Shown here: positions 43,931 through 55,077 of the stretch, one piece after another | Layout: every line of letters begins with the position of its first letter | How positions within the stretch are numbered: the stretch's first letter is position 1 | Origin: Chrysophaeum taylorii | Lineage: Eukaryota; Sar; Pelagophyceae; Pelagomonadales; Pelagomonadaceae | Direction of reading: 5' to 3' | Assembly: GCA_029834535.1 (NCBI GenBank) | Contig: JAQMWT010000103.1 | Coordinates: 1 to 64,000 of the forward strand | DNA length: 64,000 nt | Notes under the pieces: model-generated | Told to the model about the DNA's origin: nothing | Seen by the model: the letters and a program-made list of their open reading frames with translations, nothing else | The model's database searches: none | Position numbers and translations under genes: made by a program

Positions 43931-46900
43931 ATGGTAGAGAGGCCAATGACAGAACGATCGCAGCGGTTTCGGGACGCACAGCGGCGTCTGCAACGATTCA
44001 GTGCAGGGACTCCATTTGCGTCTATTGGAAGAACACCGTTCAGTACGCCCTTTCAACGACAGGAAGCCGAGGAAAGCGGCATCGGAAGAGAGGCAAGATC
44101 ATATGATAGCCTCGACAGCCCCCCAAGCGTGGTCATCCTTCCGGATCCACGCGGCGGCGAAGGGGGAACTACGGTTGCGTCAGACGCAACTTCAAGACAA
44201 GGTGAGCCGACGTTCCCGTACGCACAACCCTACGAACTAACTAACTTAACTTCAGACCTCTCCCGAGCATGGGAGCCAGGCCGGACCGACAGGAGCCAGC
44301 CCGGAATCACGGGCCTGTAGACGAGGAGCGCCGAAAGGTCGGTCGGCGGAGAGTGACCATCAAGCTTGTCGCCATGCGACGAGGAGACCGCGATGTGACT
44401 GACAACCAACTCGTCGATAACCTTCCGTATTCGCCCCCCGGCCATACCCCGTCCCACTGCGAACGTTCCGGCTGCCAACCGGCCCGCCCGGGAGGCGAAT
44501 AGGTGCCAACCTACGCCGGGAGGGCGGATGCCCTCGCAAGGCTCAGGATTCATGAGGCACCGTCCTCCATCGCAACCGCAGTCGGCGATCAGGGGACCCT
44601 ACGAACGTGCGATGAATACTACGGAGTCATCTCGAGCGGAACCCGGACCGTTTACGGCGATGCGTGGACCAAAAGAGAGTGCACCTCCTAGGCCACCATC
44701 TGTGAATACGAGAGCGACAGATTTTCGCGGGGATGTCGACCCAGAGGTTCTGCAGACCATCAACGAACGATTCGAGATGTACCAGTCGATGGAGCAAATC
44801 ATACGTGAACTCGAGAGCACCCGCCGCGACGCTCAACAACAACGCTCAGAAGTGGAGCGACAGCGGATCGACAACGATCGACTTCGGCGAATGATGGAGG
44901 AATCCATGCGGGCGCATGCTCGAGAGGCACGGCCAACCTCTCCGAATGCTACGCGTGTTACGCCCGACGACGATGATGACGCTGTATCGGCACTGACCGA
45001 CGATCAGCCACCGCGAAGTCGACCGGAGCCTACCCCGCACCATCATACTGACCCCGGTTCGGCGCGTCCTCGTGACGAAGAAGAGATACTTCGTGTCAAG
45101 AAGTTAGCTGCTGGTATGACACGTATCACATTTTCGAATCTCACGGGGCAAATTACCAAGGACCGTGATGAGGTGGACGCGTGGTGGATGCAATTGCGGC
45201 GTATGATGGAAGGCAAGATTGATAAACCTTCAATAGCGATGAATGTGATTGGAGGCGAGTATCAACTCGCCCCTATGGAAGCTTATCGCAAGTGGGAAGT
45301 TGAACGACCGCAGATGTGGAAACAATACAAGGATGGGACCATCACAATGAAAGAGTTGCTCCAGCATGATGAGGACTGTCTGGATGCTATGCAAGAGGCG
45401 ACGAAGCTTCCTTGTCCACCTCGGGCTACGGTTGAGGAGCTTGAACGTGAATGGTTCAATTTACGGCAAGGGAATTTGTCATTGAATAAGTATATCGCGC
45501 GATGGGTGCAGAAATTCGGCCAGTGAAGAGCAACGTCAGGTCGTGATACTGATCCGGCTGCGTTCCGTTCGCACTTTATTGCTGGTCTCAATTCTGAGCG
45601 CTTGCGGACGAGCGTCGAACTTGCTCAGGCCTCACCGCATATGAAAGCATCTACTCTCACCCTCAACGATGTCATTCAATTGACCATCCAAATTTCCAAG
45701 ATATTGACCATCCAAATTTCCAAGATTCTGGAAGCCAACCCTACTGCCAACATCGAAGATGCGATTAAGAAGGAGAAAGGAAAGGAGCACGCACCACGGA
45801 TGAGGAGAGAGCAGGAGCAGCAAAGGCAGCAGTTGCAGCCAGTCCAACGGGTTGGTTATGTTACTGACTCGGGAGTTGGAACTTGGCTACCACAGGGGAT
45901 AGATAACCATACGCGTCAAGCAATTACGACGTGCCTCAGTTGCGGCCGGCATGGTAGTTTTTACCACGACAACGGTGTATGTCCTGTGCCGGACAATCCC
46001 TCGAGGAAGAGGCGTGCTGCTCAGACGTTGACGGCTGCGGGTTTTCCAGCAACGCCAGAGGGACAGGAGCAATACCGACGGACGCTTTTAGCTGCAGCAG
46101 GACAGGCTTCAGTGACTCAGCTGGCGCCGCGCGTTGTGCAACAGCCGCAGGTGGTCTACACAGCAGCACAGGTGCCAGGTGCAGGTCAACAGCAGCGTTT
46201 GGTTGCAGGCTCTCAACAACAGGTGGTCCGAAGGCAGCCCGCAGTGCAGCGGACCGCTCAGACCTCGGTGCGCCTGGAGGATCTGACTACGGCTCTCAAC
46301 ACGATGAACTTGATTCGTCAGGTACAGCAGACGGCTCCGCCGGGTAGAGGGCGACAGTCTCAGAGAGCGAACCCTAGCCAGCACAATGATGGTGTCGCCG
46401 CTCAGTGGCTTGAAGTGCTTGGCGAAGATCAGGATGACACTAAGCGAGCGGACTACTGCGCTGTGCAGTATTCTGAGCTCATGGAGGGAAACGTGTATGA
46501 CGATGACGAGGTTGGGGGCTATGATGATAGCTTCTCCGCAGAAGGCTATTCCCCTGGTGACCCCATGGAACCTCCTTCCTTTTTGGTCATCACTGAAGAT
46601 GCATGGTTGGAGGAGCAGGAGCAAAGTACCGAAGTGACTGGAGTTGCATCTAGAGTTCTTTCGAAAGACGAAGATAATCGTGACGAATTGGGGTATACGA
46701 TTGTTCGTGTGGGACAAGATACCTTGGTTGCCATGGATATAGTGCTACCGAGGGACGACTGTGCCGAGCGTTATGTTGCTCACCCTTCTATCTCTTCGGA
46801 TTTCGAGAATTTTTGCCCTCAGACTGCGTTGAATATCACTCAGGATCCCGACCATCGTGAAAATAAAGCCGTAAGGTACGATGGCACGAGATCCGCCTCT

Positions 46901-48025
46901 TTGACGTATGTGCCTGTGGCTATCTCTTCGCAAGATGGTTCGAAATATTCCATCATCACTGCCGGCTTGGATGGCATGGCTGATTCCCCCAACATCGATC
47001 GCCGCTTGTATCGCAAACTTGATCGTGACGGCAAAATCATCTATCGTCAGCCACTCCCTACGATTCGTACTCTAAATGGGTCAGGAGGTTCGGGAGCTGC
47101 TATTCGAGAATGGGTCATCCTCCGGATCTCCTAGGTGTCGACGACATCCATGCTGCTCATGTTATTCGTTGGTCAAACGAATGGGCAGTTGCTATTAGGA
47201 GCACGAGAATTACGACTCTTAGGTACGATTTTGGATTATGCGACAGAGAGAGCTATTTTTCGGCGTTCTGAAGTGACCATTGGAGTTCTCACGAATCGGA
47301 CTTCCGCCTCGCCACAAGACCAGCATGGAATTGTCCTTTACAATGATGCATTCGATGCGACTCCGCAGGTAGTGCAGATGTTCACGACAGCTAAGCTTGC
47401 TGTGCAATACGGAAATATCCAAACTTGGACGCCAGTTGGTAAACCGTGGAGTTATGACAGTCTATTGCGTTCTATTCGTATCAGAGCGAGTCACCATCAC
47501 ATTCCTCCCGGTGATCAGACTACTGAAACAGCTGAAGACCAACTTGAATGCCCTGCAGACGAGGAAGATATCATCCCTCATTTCGCGTACGTGACGAGTA
47601 CTCGATTTCTTCTTCAAAACCAACCGTACTTCTTGGAGATGGAGTGCGATGTGCCGCTGGAAAAGAGTCACGTATTCCGACCTTATCGGTCACTCCTCAA
47701 AGATCTCCACCTTGTACCTGGTTCCTATTCATCGTATTGTGCTGATGAGCCCAACGAAGTTCATGTGGCTGTGGAGCACATTGGTGACGAACCCATTGGT
47801 ATCGACCCCGAAGTCCCGGTGGTCGAAGGCGAGATCATGCCGCATAAAGGATGTGTCAACATGCAGCTAGAAGCCACTGATGACGTGTGTCATGCCACTC
47901 TTACGGCTGCTGTTGACGACGATGAAGTCGAGGAGGATGTCTTGAGTGACAGGCCTCCTCCCCAGCCACCTCCAGATGAAGAAGTGAATAAAAGCACCAG
48001 AAATGGAGATGGAGGCGACTGTTAA
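43931..48025 (+). pseudogene. Element C gag and protease-like region, one frame
   Basis: A single frame from ATG 43931 to 48025, interrupted by stops at 45524 (TGA) and 47132 (TAG) and by a retroposon insertion (44238-44595) that keeps frame. Gag has a coiled coil (LESTRRDAQQQRSEVERQRI), then gag-like helices (DEVDAWWMQLRRMM, ELEREWFNLRQG) and CLSCGRHGSFYHDNGVC, a knuckle-like C-x2-C-H-C. Gln-rich and acidic linkers lead to the protease-like YSIITAGLDGMADSPNIDRR (46947-47006) and LLLGARELRLLGTILD (47190-47240), the latter like the LLG segment of retropepsins. About 250 acidic residues follow before the methyltransferase. Confidence 0.65.
44238..44595 (-). mobile_element. Short retroposon with LINE-type 3' tail inside gag of C
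   Basis: Flanked by an 11-bp target duplication ACCCTACGAAC (44227-44237 and 44596-44606). On the minus strand it ends GGCTCCCATGCTCGGGAGAG, then GAAG and a TTAG-type tail, the same 3' end as the LINE at 7234-10509. Insert plus one duplication is 369 bp, so the gag frame reads through. No Pol III promoter boxes were seen, so it could be a 5'-truncated LINE of a related subfamily or a SINE. A sister copy is at 55078-55445. Confidence 0.75.
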
Positions 48026-48085
48026 GGAGCTGCCATCTAAGCACGCCTCCTTGGTTTGGATACCCATCACCTACACCTTCGTCGT

Positions 48086-49100
48086 CGTCTACCTTTACTG
48101 GCGCTGGAGGATCAACGTTGGGTATCCGGCGATGCGATGAGCTATATGGCAGTTCATTTCGCATTGTCCTGGCTTTGGATGCTTGTCCTCAAGCCCGAGC
48201 CACCTTTGAACTCAATTTTCCGAAGATTCCCTATGTTTTGCATGAGTTGGGGAAATCTCATCGTCGTACATACGACTTAGTGTTGTCGTATTTACACTCA
48301 GATTTTTGGAAGCACTCTTATTTTCACGCCTGTCCGCCGTGTATCTATGGATCGAATGCCAATTTGCACTACAGGGACGCACGCAAGGGCGCTACTATTA
48401 CTTCTTGGGTCCTGCGTCATTTCCGCAACGCACCTTATGTGATTGGACGATGGACACTCGAGCAAGAACCATCAGTGATCCCTTTTGTGCATCACCAATT
48501 TTATGTGCCGCGCATTGTTGATTTCTATAGTATCACGCCAGAGCTGCTGTGCTCGCGCACGCGCCTACTTGCTTGCAATGTTCGCTTGGAGCTGCCGTTA
48601 TTATCGCGTGTACCACCGAATTTACGGGACCGTTTTGGGCCAGCGTTGGGATTTACAGGTGGTCACCCGCTCATTATAGTGAACAGTTTCTCATCTACGC
48701 GCCCGGCTATCGGCCCTGCCTTCACAGTGACGCGCAATAAGCTCCACCTAGGACCTCATTTCTCGAACACCCGTCCACTCACGTTGCAGATGCACCAGGA
48801 CATTATGACCGTTCCTGCTACGTGGCAATGGGGTGAGACAGTTTCAGAGACAGCAGCTATGAAGATGCTTGGCAGCATGGTGCCACCCGCGACTATGACG
48901 CGGATTGCGCTAGCAGTGCACAATTCGTTTGAACCTTCACTTCGAAATTTGGGTAAGTTGCGGAATATTGCGACGACTACGCTAGCCCAACCTGATCACC
49001 ATATTCTACGGTTTTCACCTTTTGCTGTAGAGTCGCGCATTCCAACGCTCGACCCTGCCACTCGAAGTGTATCATGGATTGCGCCCGGTGAACTCTATTC
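48086..49100 (+). pseudogene. Element C cytosine-5 DNA methyltransferase domain
   Basis: A frame opening upstream of 48091 reads TFTGAGGSTLG (motif I, 48091-48123), FRIVLALDACPQARATFELN, FHACPPCIYGS (motif IV, PPC at 48334-48342), WTLEQEP (motif VI-like, EQ for EN), LLCSRTRLLACNV (motif VIII-like), TLQMHQDIMTVPATWQW and MLGSMVPPATM (motifs IX-X, VPP at 48880-48888). These follow the same order and spacing as in A and B, although the residues between differ greatly, which argues for one acquisition before the families split and for selection on the motifs. A frameshift near 48030-48060 separates it from the gag-protease frame; RT follows in the same frame. Confidence 0.7.
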
Positions 49101-49299
49101 TCCTGCGAGTCCTGCACCATCAGCTGATGCCACCACCACCCCGCCACCACCTTCAGTTACATCGCCTGGGACGGCTTCCTCTTTTGCAGGGGGCACCGTC
49201 GCCATTGCTGTTATGCAGAGCAACCAAGTTGATAACCAGCCCTCCGCAACTGCTGAAGAAGGAGGCACCGCGAAAGAGCGACCAGCGTATTTCAATACG

Positions 49300-51010
49300 T
49301 ACGGCGTTCCGTGGGCGGACGCGCCTCACGACGAACATGGTCAACCTCCACCGGTGATGCCTCCTCATTTAGCGGATCAGGAGAGCATGCAGGTCATCCC
49401 TCCGACCGTCGCGCAGGTCGAAGAGGTGATGACTGAATTGGATACTACAGAGCATCCTGCTTTAGATGATGACGAGAAGCTGATGATGAAGCATTTAATC
49501 TCGTATTCGTGGGCATTTTTCGATGATGTGATGAGACCTGTGGATTCACCTGAAGTGACGCTCCGGTTTAAAGAAGAGAACCCGACTCCCGTTAAACTCT
49601 CGCCATATCGGTTGTCGAAAGAAAAGATTGAATGTTTGCGGATGCAGATTGAAGCGTGGACCCGAGACGGAGTTATTCGTCCCGCGAATTCTCCATGGGG
49701 GTTCCCTATTTTGATGTTGCCTAAGAAAGGTGCTGAGCCTGGCACTTCCAATGCTTACAGTGCAGCTGTCGATCTACGGCGCCTCAATGCATTGCTCAAG
49801 GATGATAGCTGGCCGAGTGTGAGCATGGCTGACGCGTTGATGTTTCTCATCGACAAGTTTTGTCGTTCCAGTTTGGATATTCGTTGGGGCTATCACAATT
49901 TACGATTGTCGCTAGATGCACAAGATGTGGTCACCTTCACTAGTCCTCTGGGAGCGTACAGCTACATGCGTCTACCTTTTGGAGTCAAACCAGCCGGAAG
50001 TTTGTTTTGCAAGCAGTTGAACACTGACTTGTCTCGACATGGCTATATCGTGATCTCGCGGCATATATCGACGATATTCTCGCCGGTCACGCAGATACAA
50101 AGAATCACTTGCAGTGCCTTGTGCAAGTTATTCCCCATCTCGGCTTGAAGGGGTACAGCGCCAAGATCAAGAAGATTCATTTTATGCAAGAAGTCATTGA
50201 GTTTTTTGGTCATTTATCTACCCCGAATGGACTTCTTCCATCACCAAGATCTTTAGAAGCCATCAGACACATGCCAATTCCTGGCACTTTGTCGGATGCT
50301 GACCCTAAGCAGGTGCGATCTTCCTTGGAATGGGGAGCTTGCCGGCGTTATGTAAGGAATTTTGATAGTTGCAGAGCCATTAAGACAACGGACGTTGCCG
50401 GACGTAAATTCAAGTGGACGAAGAGTGTCAGGAAGCTTGGGGTGCCATCATCGAGGCTATTGTCACGTCGGGGCGTCTACCATCCTGATTACTCGTTGCC
50501 TTTTTACATTCGAACTGACTGCGCGCATGAGGTTGGGTGCTTACCTATTTCAAAAAAGTACCAGTCGTTGACGACGATGGAAGAGAAAGAATCGAAGAGA
50601 GGTTCGAGTACTGGAGTCGAACCGTGCCTAAGTCGATGAGGAAGTATGATCCTCGGCGCTTGGAACTCCTCGCGTACTCTCTGCTCTCGTTTTCCGATTA
50701 AGAAGGTCATCATACGAAGTTAGAGACGGATCATCGTAATTTGACGTTTCTGCGGATTCGATCATCTGGACAGTTAGCACGATGGGCGCGGCTTGCTGCG
50801 TTCGACCGGGAGCTCGGACCAAACCTGGAAGCTCCGGCATGCGCCCGGATTGTCTGTCGCGCAACCCTATCGACAAATTGATCGAGAAAGATGAAGACGG
50901 GGAACCGATCAATGAAGCGATTTTCCAAGATCCCGATGTCCCTGGCACCGCTTGCTTCACCTTCTCTTCGGTGACGATGCCTATGCTGACGGACAGCGGA
51001 CCCACCGCCA
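49300..51010 (+). pseudogene. Element C RT and decayed RNase H
   Basis: RT runs from about 49430 with DDVMRPVDSPEVTLRFKEEN, DGVIRPANSPWGFPILMLPK and SSLDIRWGYHNLRLS. A frame change near 50035 precedes the active site YIDD (50064-50075). EFFGHLSTPNGLLPSPRSLE and MPIPGTL follow in the new frame. RNase H is recognisable only in scraps (IRTDCAHEVG, TDHRNL) and the region ends with DCLSRNPID at about 50855-50880. No integrase motif was found downstream, so the 3' third is lost or unrecognisable. Confidence 0.7.
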
Positions 51011-51706
51011 GGTAGCGGATAGTACGCGACAGAACGCAACCGCCTCAATTCTCGCGAATCTGAGCCAGTTGACTCCGTCGAACGTCTCGCGGATCAAGCG
51101 GAGGATGAGATCACCTCGATGAGATAGCGAAAGAACAAGCACGGCGGTTACTCGGACGTTGAGCGGATTTTGTGCGTCTCAAGACAAAAGCGAGCCCAGG
51201 AGACCACCCACAGTTCGCCGAGAGGCAGAAAGAAGGCCGGAGAGACCAACCATAGTCTTGGAGACCAACCGTGTCGAGCAAGGAAGAGTGCAGAGTAAGT
51301 CCGTCACACCATTAAACCGTCGAACGCATTGTGCGCGAAAGGCGCAAGAATCGAACAGTAGCCGGCAAATTTTGCTGCTCGACGACAAGTTTTGGTGTTC
51401 GAGATAGGTGATATCGAGAAATCGCACCATGGAAACTAGAGAGACTGAGCGTTCTGCGACCGCTGGCTGAGAACGACGCTTTAAGACCAGAAGACAAGAT
51501 CGACGGAGTAGCTTCCATGCCTACGACCAAACATGAAGGCTGAACCCTGTGTGATGATTTCCCCGGATGATCGATGTGAAATCACTAACTTCGGTCCCCA
51601 CAGCAACAAAGTTCCTGCTGATGTAGCTGGACAGGCTTATCGCCATCGTGTGCGTGACCTTCGTCACCCTTGAGTCGAGGACGACTTCATCTCAAGTAGG
51701 GGGCTC
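51010..51706 (+). other. Degenerate 3' part of element C, no clear coding motif
   Basis: About 700 bases with only short frames. It lies where integrase should be, but no zinc finger or catalytic triad could be read in any frame. A frame around 51420-51540 (VLRPLAENDALRPEDK) may be a remnant of the integrase tail or another host piece. Confidence 0.35.
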
Positions 51707-51907
51707 CTGTGGCAGTAATGCCCATTTGCCCCCACTTGCCTGCCTGCCACCTGACTTACCCTGATTGTTGCCCTGGTACTGACCTTGCATTTATGGGGGG
51801 GGGGGTGTCATCTCGACACCTTCACCTGCGCTTCCACTGGACCCAATGTACCGGGCATTTGTATTGCTTTCTTGCTGTCTTCTTGATATTACCCTCTTTT
51901 GATTGTC
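51707..51907 (+). mobile_element. Single arm of the foldback element
   Basis: Nearly identical to the left arm at 27571-27767, from CTGTGGCAGTAATGCCC to CTCTTTTGATTGTC, with no matching right arm. It may be a deletion derivative or the original monomer. Confidence 0.7.
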
Positions 51908-51989
51908 CGATTTCGTGATGGCGTGAGGTATTACGCTGAGATCGGGCGTGTGGTGGTTTCACCCGCGGTTCGCGTAGGGAGAAAGGGTT

Positions 51990-52040
51990 GTTGAGGCCCC
52001 CGGTCCGGCCAGGAGGGGCGGGTATCTGAGAAAACCACTA
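51990..52040 (+). repeat. Truncated 3' LTR of element C
   Basis: Repeats the first 50 bases of the LTR at 43408 (GAGGCCCCCGGTCC...GAAAACCACTACA) and is then replaced by RLE-type 3' UTR sequence. Just upstream it reads TTGTT, suggesting that the full LTR starts TGTTGAGG. Confidence 0.6.
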
Positions 52041-52500
52041 CACCGCCCGATCACAGCAGGACGTCACCCTTCGTCGCACATACGTCCGGCGGCAACATGC
52101 GTACGACCTACGGGCGGGGCCCGTCCTCTCTTCGCCTGCCCCACGACTCGGCGATGACCCCGACTAGGTCCCGCGTACTTATCTCCGCCCGTCAGGCACA
52201 TCCTCATACCCACAAACCCACACGTCCTTCATGCTCCCCCACACCCCTTTCTGCAGTCGACATTTAAAGACAAACAAGACATTTGCCTGCCCACGACTCG
52301 CGATGACCCCTACTAGGCCCCGCGTAGCAGTGCCATAAATCAGGCATCTACACCTAAACCCACCCGTCATCATGCTCCCACACACCCTTAGCTGGCAGTC
52401 GTTTTAAGACAAACAGAACTCGGCGACCCCGACTAGGTCCCGCGTCATGCCGCCGTCAGGCATGTAACCCCACAAACCCACCCACATCCGTGAAAGCTCA
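52041..52500 (+). mobile_element. Three head-to-tail 3' ends of the RLE retrotransposon
   Basis: Plus-oriented 3' UTR copies: the first runs from CAGCAGGACGTCACCC to GCAGTCGACATTTAAAGACA (about 52265). Two more follow, each shorter and more diverged, each beginning around ACGACTCGCGATGACCCC or ACTCGGCGACCCC and separated by ACAAACA-type bases. Repeated insertion into its own tail-adjacent target would give this pattern. Confidence 0.65.
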
Positions 52501-53671
52501 CCACACCCCCCTAGGTGCCGGTGTGCCTAGGTGAAACACCCCTGAGCAGAGGTCCGGCCCGCCTTACTGCCATAAGCCCACAAAGTTCAAAGTTACCCCT
52601 GACTTAAACGTCCATACTATCTTACTCACATCCCCCATCTCGGCGGGGGCAACAGTCTCAAACATGCCGCGGCGGCGGCGGCGGCGCGTGTAGCACGAAT
52701 GGCAACCATAATAACCTTCGATAGGTGGCTGAATCGTTAAGAGGGAACACGGAGGGCAGCGTCCTTTCTCGAAAGGGGGTGCTTGTAACAGCCTCATCCT
52801 TGTGTAGCGCAAATTGTATGGGCATTCGGACAGATACGGAGAAGCCACTCATCTTTTTTTCCCCTGCTATAACCACATTATTGCCAGAAAAAAAAAATTA
52901 CTGCGACAAAACACCTGACGAAATTGATGAAAATCTAGGTTGTGTACTTGGGTTCTCACTCGCCAGCGCCTGCGGCTGTCGGTGACTTCCTTGCCAGCGA
53001 CGTAGGTCCTCGTATGACCAGCGTAGGTCCGATCCTCCTTTCGTGAAGTCGCCACGTTCCCACGAAATACGCGCGAGCCGAATTAAGGTAATTCAATAAG
53101 GGTACAGCCCTTTGAAAAGACAATAACACGAGCGCACGCACGTACGGAAGCCCGGAGGCCCTTGAGGCAAGAAGCAGAAGTTTCCAGAAGCTGGCAACCC
53201 GCGAGGTCTCCTAGGCGGAGTCGCCGCAGAGCCGGGGGTAAAGGAGCAAACTCCGAAGGGCAGAGCGGCCGTGCAAAGGTGGTGGACAGCTCGATCAGAA
53301 TGGCTGAGGGTTGGACCTGCGAAGAAGGGGAACAGGACAGAGCGGTGAACGAGGCGAGAATGTAGCGGGGCGCGCGCGGTAGGACACGTGGCTGATGATG
53401 TGGCGGTCTCAAAGGGCTTATTACCCTACTCCTATTCCTTACCCATTCATTGGCCACCACGTCACACCTTTTCTGTGACGACACTACTACGTCACAACAT
53501 CATGATAATAAGGGTTATCTTTTCATCCCGGGCTTCAGAAATGGGCAAGTTTATAAAGCTTTACCCTTACCCCGAACACGTCACATACATACTAAACTTT
53601 TCGCGTGAGAAATATGCAGGTTTATTGTGCCTTACCCTCTATAGTACCACGTCACAGCATCTTAGATACAT
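52500..53671. other. 1.2 kb with no recognised gene
   Basis: Open frames here are short (the longest, minus 53484-53083, is 133 codons) and show no motif or codon pattern that I trust. A GGC-repeat run lies at 52666-52685, and several TTACCC-containing stretches (TTACCCTACTCC, TTACCCTTACCCC) lie at 53420-53640, rich in CACGTCAC. This may be old intergenic sequence. Confidence 0.4.
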
Positions 53672-54655
53672 AGTCCTAACTACTAATCGACAGATGTTTG
53701 TCTGTCTGTTTGTCTGTCTGTCCCCCGCTTTAGGGTAAGGATCAGGTAGGCGCGAGAGCCAGACAGTGATCCTTAGCAGTCGACATTTAAAGACAGACAG
53801 TGATCCTCCAAGCCGTCTACGGCGACCTCGCAGACTATTTCCACGACCCGCGGCGGCTCTTTCAGCGCGCCATTCTCACGCCCCGTCGAAACGATGTTGT
53901 CGATGCTGACAACGCGCGCATGACCGCGGCCTTTTTTTCCCGGAGACGAGGCGTTGGAGTTCTTTTCGGCTGACTAGGCTGGGTCGGAAGACGACGCCTC
54001 GCTCTTTACAGTAGAGTTTTCAACTCCCTGGCAACCGACAGCATGCGTACTTTGATCGCGAGCTTAATGTCTTCGCAACCTCGACCCGTCGCACGGCCAC
54101 TGCAACGGTACCAGATACATGATCGATCGTGTTGTTGTCACCGAGGCTCCTCCAACCTGTATCCCTTAAGGCCCGCCTACGCCAAACGATCAACAAGTGC
54201 CAGGGCCAGACGCCCCGCGAGGTCGGCGTCCTCTTTCCCAAGCCCGTCTTCTGCCACGTCCAGCTCTACGTGGCTCTCTGTCGATCGGCATCCCCGAGGA
54301 GATACTCCATCTGGTCGACACGACCCACCCCGTGCTGCGCAAACCCGATAAGCCCCCCGGCGTCTACACGCGCACTGGTGAACTCTGGGACCATGAACTT
54401 TGGGGTTTGAGATTGGGACTAGGTGAACTGAGTCACCAGGTGAAACTGGGACCAGGTGAACATACTGGGGTTTTCGTGAAAGAGTAAATAAAGATTTGGC
54501 GGCGCAGTGTGCGGATCGCAGCTTAGGTTGGCAGGCAGAGCGACAGGCTCGGTTGGCGTGAGCTGGGAGCGGGCACGACCAGAGCAGGGCATGGCTGCAG
54601 GACTGGAGTGGTTGCGATTTAGAGGTGGGGACTAGGTGAACTTTACTGGCCTGCA
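53672..54655 (+). mobile_element. Helitron-like remnant, copy 4
   Basis: Plus strand: TCCTAACTACTAATCGACAG, TGTC/TTTG microsatellite, leader TTTAGGGTAAGGATCAGG, helicase fragment (53812-54385), then satellite ending GGCCTGCAC at about 54655. The helicase is readable as VYGDLADYFHDPRRLFQRA, AILTPRRNDVVDADNAR, then NGTRYMIDRVV, CQGQTPREVGVLFPKPVF and QLYVALCRSA, the order of the C-terminal part of Pif1/Helitron helicases. A 20-base RLE 3' end is inserted near 53770. Confidence 0.7.
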
Positions 54656-55077
54656 CAAAACAAGACAGACAAACTCAAGGTGAGGGCGGATGCCGGTCTG
54701 GTGGTGCAGTGCCCGGGGCTATGCCAGTGCTTCCATATAGTAAACGTGAACATCGGGGCGAGGCAAGCGTATGCGAGACGGGGACCAACAGACGACGACG
54801 CCATCGCTTAGATGAACATCTGCGTCGGAGATGAACACCCGTCCGGTAATGCGGCCCAGGATGGGGGGTCTAGTGGTGTGCTAGACGACGGGGCTCCAGC
54901 AGTTGGCGATGGCAACTGCTTCGAAGGCACTCACACACTCCTTGCGGCGCAGCGGTGGGGCGGATTCGAACGCGCGATCCACCTCGAGCGCTGCAAGGGC
55001 CCATAACCAAAAGGAGAGGGTAAGAATGCCGGTCCTGGTGTGAGCGAGTGCCCGGGGCTATATAGACCCCTGTGAAA
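54656..55077. other. Unassigned segment bounded by a direct repeat
   Basis: A motif ATGCCGGTC(C)TGGTG ... GTGCCCGGGGCTAT occurs at about 54689-54721 and again at 55026-55063, with 300 bases of unrecognised sequence between. On the minus strand the centre contains GCGCGTTCGAATCC, reminiscent of a tRNA T-loop or Pol III B box, but no tRNA cloverleaf could be drawn. Confidence 0.3.

Larger units (their letters stand above)
43408..52040 (+). mobile_element. Ty3/gypsy retrotransposon C (second family with methyltransferase)
   Basis: Plus-strand element: left LTR from 43408, gag from 43931, protease-like region, cytosine-5 methyltransferase (48086-48950), RT (49400-50640) and a decayed RNase H (to about 51010). 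Integrase is not recognisable. A 50-base match between 43408-43457 and 51991-52040 marks the two LTRs, the right one truncated. Protein similarity to A/B is clear but distant (RT shares RPANSPWGFP), so this is a separate family. A short retroposon is inserted in gag, and a half foldback element lies near the 3' end. Confidence 0.75.

Noticed and set aside
44230-44553. 107-codon minus ORF (and its twin at 55078-55518) as a protein gene
   Set aside because: Both lie entirely in the short retroposon with LINE-type 3' tail, and the second runs through the tail into unrelated satellite junctions.
53083-53484. 133-codon minus-strand ORF
   Set aside because: No domain or repeat, an unremarkable Arg/Pro/Ser-rich composition typical of GC-rich noncoding DNA, and no neighbouring support.
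54940-55000. tRNA gene on the minus strand
   Set aside because: Only the T-loop-like TTCGAATCC is convincing; the stems do not pair and no D-arm or anticodon arm of correct spacing could be placed.
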